Assembly (NCBI GenBank): GCA_913063225.1
Contig: CAJXYP010000022.1
Location: 1 to 38,405 of the forward strand
Direction of reading: 5' to 3'
Length of the DNA stretch: 38,405 nt
Source: an uncultured Cellvibrionales bacterium
GTDB lineage: Bacteria > Pseudomonadota > Gammaproteobacteria > Pseudomonadales > GM7GCV1
A program made the translations under genes and the position numbers. This document shows positions 34,434 through 38,405 of the stretch, piece by piece; position 1 is the stretch's first letter; each line of letters starts with the position of its first letter. The notes beneath the pieces were generated by a model. It was not told the DNA's origin, made no database searches, and was given only the letters and a program-made list of their open reading frames with translations.

Positions 34434-35996
34434 CTAAGTATTCTTAATATTTATCAGTAAGTCTTTAATGCGGTTATTTATGCGGCTTATTATTTTTCGT
34501 GGATTCAGGGTTATGGTCAAAATCAGCAAACATAGAATTGCCATGGGGCTTTGTCCCCAGCGACTAAATGGAGTCATTCCGGATTGCGGCTCCAGACTTC
34601 CGGTTAAGACGGTTGCTGAAAATTGCTCTGCACGTGCAATTATCCGACCCCTGTGGTCGATCAAGCCGGTGATGCCATTGTTGGTGCCCCGCATAACGGG
34701 TTTGCTGGTTTCCAATGCGCGAACTTGCGCTAGTTGAAAATGTTGATGCGGCCCAATGGAGTCGCCAAACCAGGTATCGCTGCTAACGGTCATCAATAGG
34801 TTGGCAGATTGGCTATCTAAGCCGACCTGATGCCCGTAGGCAATCTCGTAACAGACGGCGACTGCGATATTTAGGTCACCGGAACGCAGGTGTTCCTGTT
34901 CAGCGTCACCGCGAGAAATTACTGACATGGGTAAATCAAAGAATTCGATTATCCCGCGTAATTGATTTTCAAAAGGCACGTATTCGCCAAAGGGCACCAG
35001 CCGACGTTTACTGTATTCGCCTTCAGCACTACCCAAGCCGATAACATTATTCAGGAACCTTTTATCGTAAGGGTCGAAAACCAAGCGGCCCGAAAGCAAA
35101 GAGGTGTCCGGGCCGGTGTATTCAGATAACTCCAGCAGCAGCTCATCTTGCCCGAGCGTTGTTAGGGGAAGGGCGGCTTCAGGCCAAACCAGAATATCGG
35201 CATTCCAGTGAGGTTCGCTTAGATCGATAATTTTTTGCAAATTGGATTCGCGCAGAGCTGGATCCCATTTGTCCTGTAAAGGGATATTCGGCTGAATTAG
35301 GGCAACTTGAACCGGTTCAAGGGATTCGGTCCAATCTATTCGGGAAAGCAGTGGGCTGCTAACGAGTAACAGGATCGAAATAATACAGGCTGTGCGCAGG
35401 GATTTATTTTTGCATTTGTCTCGCAGGCTTAGGGCAAGGGTGGCGCATATGCCCGCTTGCAGAAAGCCAATCCCTAGCGCTCCAACTAAGGGAGCCCAGC
35501 CTGATAGTGGAGAATTTAAATGCCCCTGCCCGATATAGAGCCATGGGAAGCCGGTCAGAAACCAACTACGTATCCATTCAACTATGAGCCAGAGAGCGGC
35601 AAAGCAAAGAATCTGCAGGCTGGCTTTAGCCTGTTGTCGGGGAGGAAATATCGAGGTTAGTAGTACCCAGGGCAGAGCAAATATAGCGGCTAGAAAGACC
35701 ACAAACAGCGTCATCATGGTTAAGGCGAGAGCAACAGGCGCTTCGCCATAGTCGTGGATGCTGACGTAAATCCAAGAAACTCCCACGCCAAAGAGCCCTA
35801 TGCCAAATAATAGCGCGGTGAAGAATATGGATTTGCGGCTGGCGGGTTTTAATATCAGCCAGGCAAATATAGATACGCCAGCAAAGCTAAGGATCAGCAG
35901 ATTGAATGGAGCAATGGAGAAGGGTATAAGTGCACCGGCAACAAGAGCGGCGCTACCTTTTACAATACCTTTGTAGATACTGGTTTGGGCTGTCAT
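34434..35996 (-). CDS. lnt: Apolipoprotein N-acyltransferase Lnt
   Basis: 520 residues: about six membrane helices, then a periplasmic nitrilase-like domain with Glu (WPEAALP), Lys (KRRLVPFGEYVPF) and Cys (VAVCYEI), the catalytic triad, and a final helix. It adds the third acyl chain to lipoproteins in the inner membrane, needed for the Lol pathway. It follows corC in the usual phoH-ybeY-corC-lnt order. Confidence 0.96.
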   Translation of the reverse strand: MTAQTSIYKGIVKGSAALVAGALIPFSIAPFNLLILSFAGVSIFAWLILKPASRKSIFFTALLFGIGLFGVGVSWIYVSIHDYGEAPVALALTMMTLFVVFLAAIFALPWVLLTSIFPPRQQAKASLQILCFAALWLIVEWIRSWFLTGFPWLYIGQGHLNSPLSGWAPLVGALGIGFLQAGICATLALSLRDKCKNKSLRTACIISILLLVSSPLLSRIDWTESLEPVQVALIQPNIPLQDKWDPALRESNLQKIIDLSEPHWNADILVWPEAALPLTTLGQDELLLELSEYTGPDTSLLSGRLVFDPYDKRFLNNVIGLGSAEGEYSKRRLVPFGEYVPFENQLRGIIEFFDLPMSVISRGDAEQEHLRSGDLNIAVAVCYEIAYGHQVGLDSQSANLLMTVSSDTWFGDSIGPHQHFQLAQVRALETSKPVMRGTNNGITGLIDHRGRIIARAEQFSATVLTGSLEPQSGMTPFSRWGQSPMAILCLLILTITLNPRKIISRINNRIKDLLINIKNT

Positions 35997-36034
35997 CTGC
36001 GAGCCATCATCTTCGAGCTGTCAAAGCTGCGGAG

Positions 36035-36871
36035 CTAGTCCGCTCTGACGTGCAGCTTAAGCAGGTCTATTTTACGATCATCAGCCTTAATTACTTCAAA
36101 CCTTAGGGAGTCTACGGCGACTTTTTCACCGACTTCAGGCAGGTGTCCCAATATGTTGGTAACGAATCCGCCAATGGTATCAAAGCCTTCTTCACTTAAA
36201 CCCGTTTCAAATTCTTCATTGAAGTCTTCGATTTCGGTTTGAGCTTCAACTAACCAATGAATTTCATCCAAGCGACGAATTTGCGGCAGTTCTTCTTCGT
36301 CGGTCTCATCTTCGATTTCGCCGACAATTTCTTCAAGAATATCTTCGATGGTGAGTAATCCGGATACGCTTCCGTATTCATCAACCACCATCGCCATGTG
36401 ATAACGCTGTTCGCGAAATTCTCGCAGCAGCACGCCAAGGCGCTTGCTTTCGGGAACGATGCTGGCGGGGCGAACCATGGAACAGATGTCTAAATCTTCA
36501 ACACTATCTAATACGAGTGGTAAAAGATCTTTGGCGAGTAAAATACCAATAATGTCTTCGGAGGATTCACCTACTACGGGAAATCGAGAGTGACCGGATT
36601 CAATTATTTGTTCTAGTACTTGTGTGAGCTTTGCGTCGGACTGAATAAGCTCCATTTGCGAGCGCGGGATCATAATTTCGCGCGCTTGGGTTTCTCCCAC
36701 CCGCAAGGCTCCTTCCATGATTTCTAAGGCGTCGCGATCTATTACTTTGGAATCGTGAGACTTTTGCAGGATAGCCGACAGCTGCTCCCGATTATCGGGC
36801 GTCGGTGACAGGAGATTGACCAGTCGGTCTAGCCAACTGGCCTGTGTCGATGGAGGTTTATCGTCGCTCAT
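36035..36871 (-). CDS. corC: CorC/YbeX CBS-domain protein
   Basis: 278 residues. A short N-terminal segment (SWLDRLVNLL) is followed by two CBS domains (REIMIPRSQMELIQ; DIIGILLAKDLLPLV and VVDEYGSVSGLLTIEDILEEIVGEI) and the C-terminal CorC/HlyC domain. It has a role in magnesium/cobalt efflux or ribosome-linked stress; the mechanism is not settled. It lies in the phoH-ybeY-corC-lnt order. Confidence 0.95.
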   Translation of the reverse strand: MSDDKPPSTQASWLDRLVNLLSPTPDNREQLSAILQKSHDSKVIDRDALEIMEGALRVGETQAREIMIPRSQMELIQSDAKLTQVLEQIIESGHSRFPVVGESSEDIIGILLAKDLLPLVLDSVEDLDICSMVRPASIVPESKRLGVLLREFREQRYHMAMVVDEYGSVSGLLTIEDILEEIVGEIEDETDEEELPQIRRLDEIHWLVEAQTEIEDFNEEFETGLSEEGFDTIGGFVTNILGHLPEVGEKVAVDSLRFEVIKADDRKIDLLKLHVRAD

Positions 36872-36909
36872 ATGTTCTGTTTTTATCCTAAAATATGGTC
36901 TGATTTATA

Positions 36910-37386
36910 TCAATAGGGGTTAGCAAACCCTAATTGGTCGAGAATGGCAATCTCAAGGCCTTCCATTTGTGCAGCATCCTTGTCAGTTTCATGATCGTAA
37001 TCAAGCAAATGTAAAACGCCATGCACGGTTAAATGGGCCCAATGGGCAATGGTTTCTTTATTCTGTTCGCGAGCCTCTCGCTCAACGATAGGGGCGCATA
37101 GGACAATATCGCCAAGGGGATTGTCGTCTGTTAATTCGACTAGAAACGCTGGCAGCGTCTGTGGAAAACTTAAAACGTTAGTGCCGGTATTTTTGTTTCT
37201 ATAATTTTTATTCAACTCGATGATTTCTTCTTCATCGACCACACGAATGCATAGATTTATCAGTTCCAACGACGGAACGTCCAAGTGCTCTAAAACAGTA
37301 GTTGCCCACAGAATAAATTTAGTTTCTGTCGGCAGGCTAGTTTGTTCTGAAGCAATTTGAACCTGAAGTTCGATTGTAGGTTCCAT
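36910..37386 (-). CDS. ybeY: Endoribonuclease YbeY
   Basis: 158 residues. The zinc-binding HGVLHLLDYDH motif (H122, H126, H132) is present, with NVLSFP and LGDIVLCAP before it. It matures the 3' end of 16S rRNA and helps ribosome quality control. It starts eight bases after phoH ends. Confidence 0.96.
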   Translation of the reverse strand: MEPTIELQVQIASEQTSLPTETKFILWATTVLEHLDVPSLELINLCIRVVDEEEIIELNKNYRNKNTGTNVLSFPQTLPAFLVELTDDNPLGDIVLCAPIVEREAREQNKETIAHWAHLTVHGVLHLLDYDHETDKDAAQMEGLEIAILDQLGFANPY

Positions 37387-37394
37387 CTGATTGA

Positions 37395-38405
37395 TCAGTC
37401 TTGCTCGAACTTATCGTAGGCTTCAACTATGCGCTGAACCAGCGGATGTCGAACAACGTCTTTCGATGTAAATTTGGTGGTACTTATGCCATCCACTCCT
37501 TCTAGGACCCTTGAGGCGTGAATCAATCCGGATGGTAAGTTCTTGGGAAGATCTATCTGGGTGATGTCTCCGGTGATGATGGCAGTAGAACCAAAACCAA
37601 TACGGGTAAGGAACATTTTCATTTGTTCCTTTGTGGTGTTTTGCGCTTCATCCAATATCACGTAAGAGTGATTGAGTGTGCGACCACGCATAAAGGCTAA
37701 GGGTGCCACCTCGATAATATTGCGCTCTATCAACCGGGCGACGGTTTCAAATCCCATCATTTCGTACAGGGCGTCGTAAAGCGGGCGCAGATAGGGGTCA
37801 ACCTTTTGCGTTAAATCACCGGGCAAAAAGCCCAGTTTCTCTCCGGCTTCAACCGCGGGTCTAACCAAAAGTATGCGTTCGACATTGTCACGCATATAGG
37901 CTTCAACAGCACATGCCACAGCCAAATAGGTCTTGCCTGTTCCAGCCGGACCGACACCAAAGTTGATGTCGTGATTACGGATACGCTCCACATAGCGTTT
38001 TTGATTGGCGCCCTGGGGTCGAACAAGTTCCTTCTTTGTACGAATGCTAATTTCGCCGGGTTTGCCTTTGTCGGTTAGCTCGGGCGCGGTTACTTCAGGT
38101 TCGCTTAATTCGGACAATGCGGAGCTTTGAAGTTGGAGGTGCACTTGGTCGGGAGTTAGTGGTTTTTCAGAATTTGTCATTTGATATAGGATTTTTACCA
38201 GCTTGGTGCTTGATTCAATGTTGTTGTTTTCGCCCTCAAATATAAAGCGATTGGCGCGGTTACTGATGTGTACATCCAGTCGCTCTTCAATTTGCCGTAG
38301 ATGTTTGTTGAATTGCCCGCAGAGGCTGGCAAGACGACGGGCATCGTTTGGCTCTAAAACGATTTCTTTTTGCGCCAAGTCTTTTTTAAGGTCAGGGGCT
38401 AGGGT
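37395..38405 (-). CDS. ybeZ: PhoH family ATPase (YbeZ), start outside the window
   Basis: The frame remains open to the right edge, past a TTG at 38378 that has no ribosome site, so the true start is probably outside. The protein has Walker A GPAGTGKT (143-150 from that TTG) and Walker B VILDEAQNTT. It partners with YbeY, probably as an RNA-acting ATPase. The N-terminal FEGENNN segment fits a KH-like domain. First visible gene of the phoH-ybeY-corC-lnt unit; miaB would be the usual upstream gene but is not visible here. Confidence 0.93.
   Translation of the reverse strand, partial: TLAPDLKKDLAQKEIVLEPNDARRLASLCGQFNKHLRQIEERLDVHISNRANRFIFEGENNNIESSTKLVKILYQMTNSEKPLTPDQVHLQLQSSALSELSEPEVTAPELTDKGKPGEISIRTKKELVRPQGANQKRYVERIRNHDINFGVGPAGTGKTYLAVACAVEAYMRDNVERILLVRPAVEAGEKLGFLPGDLTQKVDPYLRPLYDALYEMMGFETVARLIERNIIEVAPLAFMRGRTLNHSYVILDEAQNTTKEQMKMFLTRIGFGSTAIITGDITQIDLPKNLPSGLIHASRVLEGVDGISTTKFTSKDVVRHPLVQRIVEAYDKFEQD

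Noticed and set aside
1-38405. CRISPR array, insertion sequence, prophage or rRNA
   Set aside because: No regularly spaced repeats, transposase or integrase motifs, phage structural genes or rRNA sequences were seen.

Overview
This window looks like chromosomal DNA of a free-living, probably marine, gammaproteobacterium with mid-range GC. The evidence is gene order and protein content. The macromolecular synthesis operon (rpsU, yqeY, dnaG, rpoD) lies divergent from tsaD-folB-folK. A long minus-strand run follows (phoH/ybeZ, ybeY, corC, lnt, a TlpA-type lipoprotein, leuS, lptE, holA). Both blocks resemble the order in Pseudomonas-like and Cellvibrionales-like bacteria. Two large TonB-dependent receptors, many exported hydrolases, RlmG and YehS agree with this. 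The genus cannot be told from the sequence alone.

Region 1 (1-14.6 kb) is accessory and mostly exported. It holds a ricin-type lectin running off the left edge, a DMT exporter, a lipoprotein amidohydrolase followed by two tandem DUF6152-like proteins, a YceI protein, the rRNA methyltransferase RlmG, an unannotated 34-residue membrane protein, a large TonB receptor with an EF-hand-like loop, a second YceI copy broken by two frameshifts, an NHL beta-propeller lipoprotein and two secreted metallo-beta-lactamase-fold hydrolases. One of these hydrolases has Gln in place of the first zinc-binding His. The cluster looks like an uptake-and-hydrolysis module for an unknown substrate, and it is the best candidate here for something undescribed.

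Region 2 (14.6-22.6 kb) is partly decayed. It has the tail of a deleted sulfatase, a DsbA/FrnE-like oxidoreductase overlapping yehS, a frameshifted fragment of a large uncharacterised protein, a Fur-controlled TonB receptor with a clear promoter and two operator sites, two weak hypothetical ORFs, a secreted alpha/beta hydrolase, a CAU-anticodon tRNA, a roughly 94-bp imperfect palindrome and a small helical periplasmic protein.

Region 3 (22.6 kb to the end) is dense housekeeping: transcription initiation and replication priming (rpoD, dnaG), translation (rpsU, leuS, tsaD), folate synthesis (folB, folK), clamp loading (holA) and envelope assembly (lptE, lnt). The last gene, phoH, runs off the right edge. 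Several intrinsic terminators and the rpsU promoter are readable. No CRISPR array, rRNA, insertion sequence or prophage was seen.
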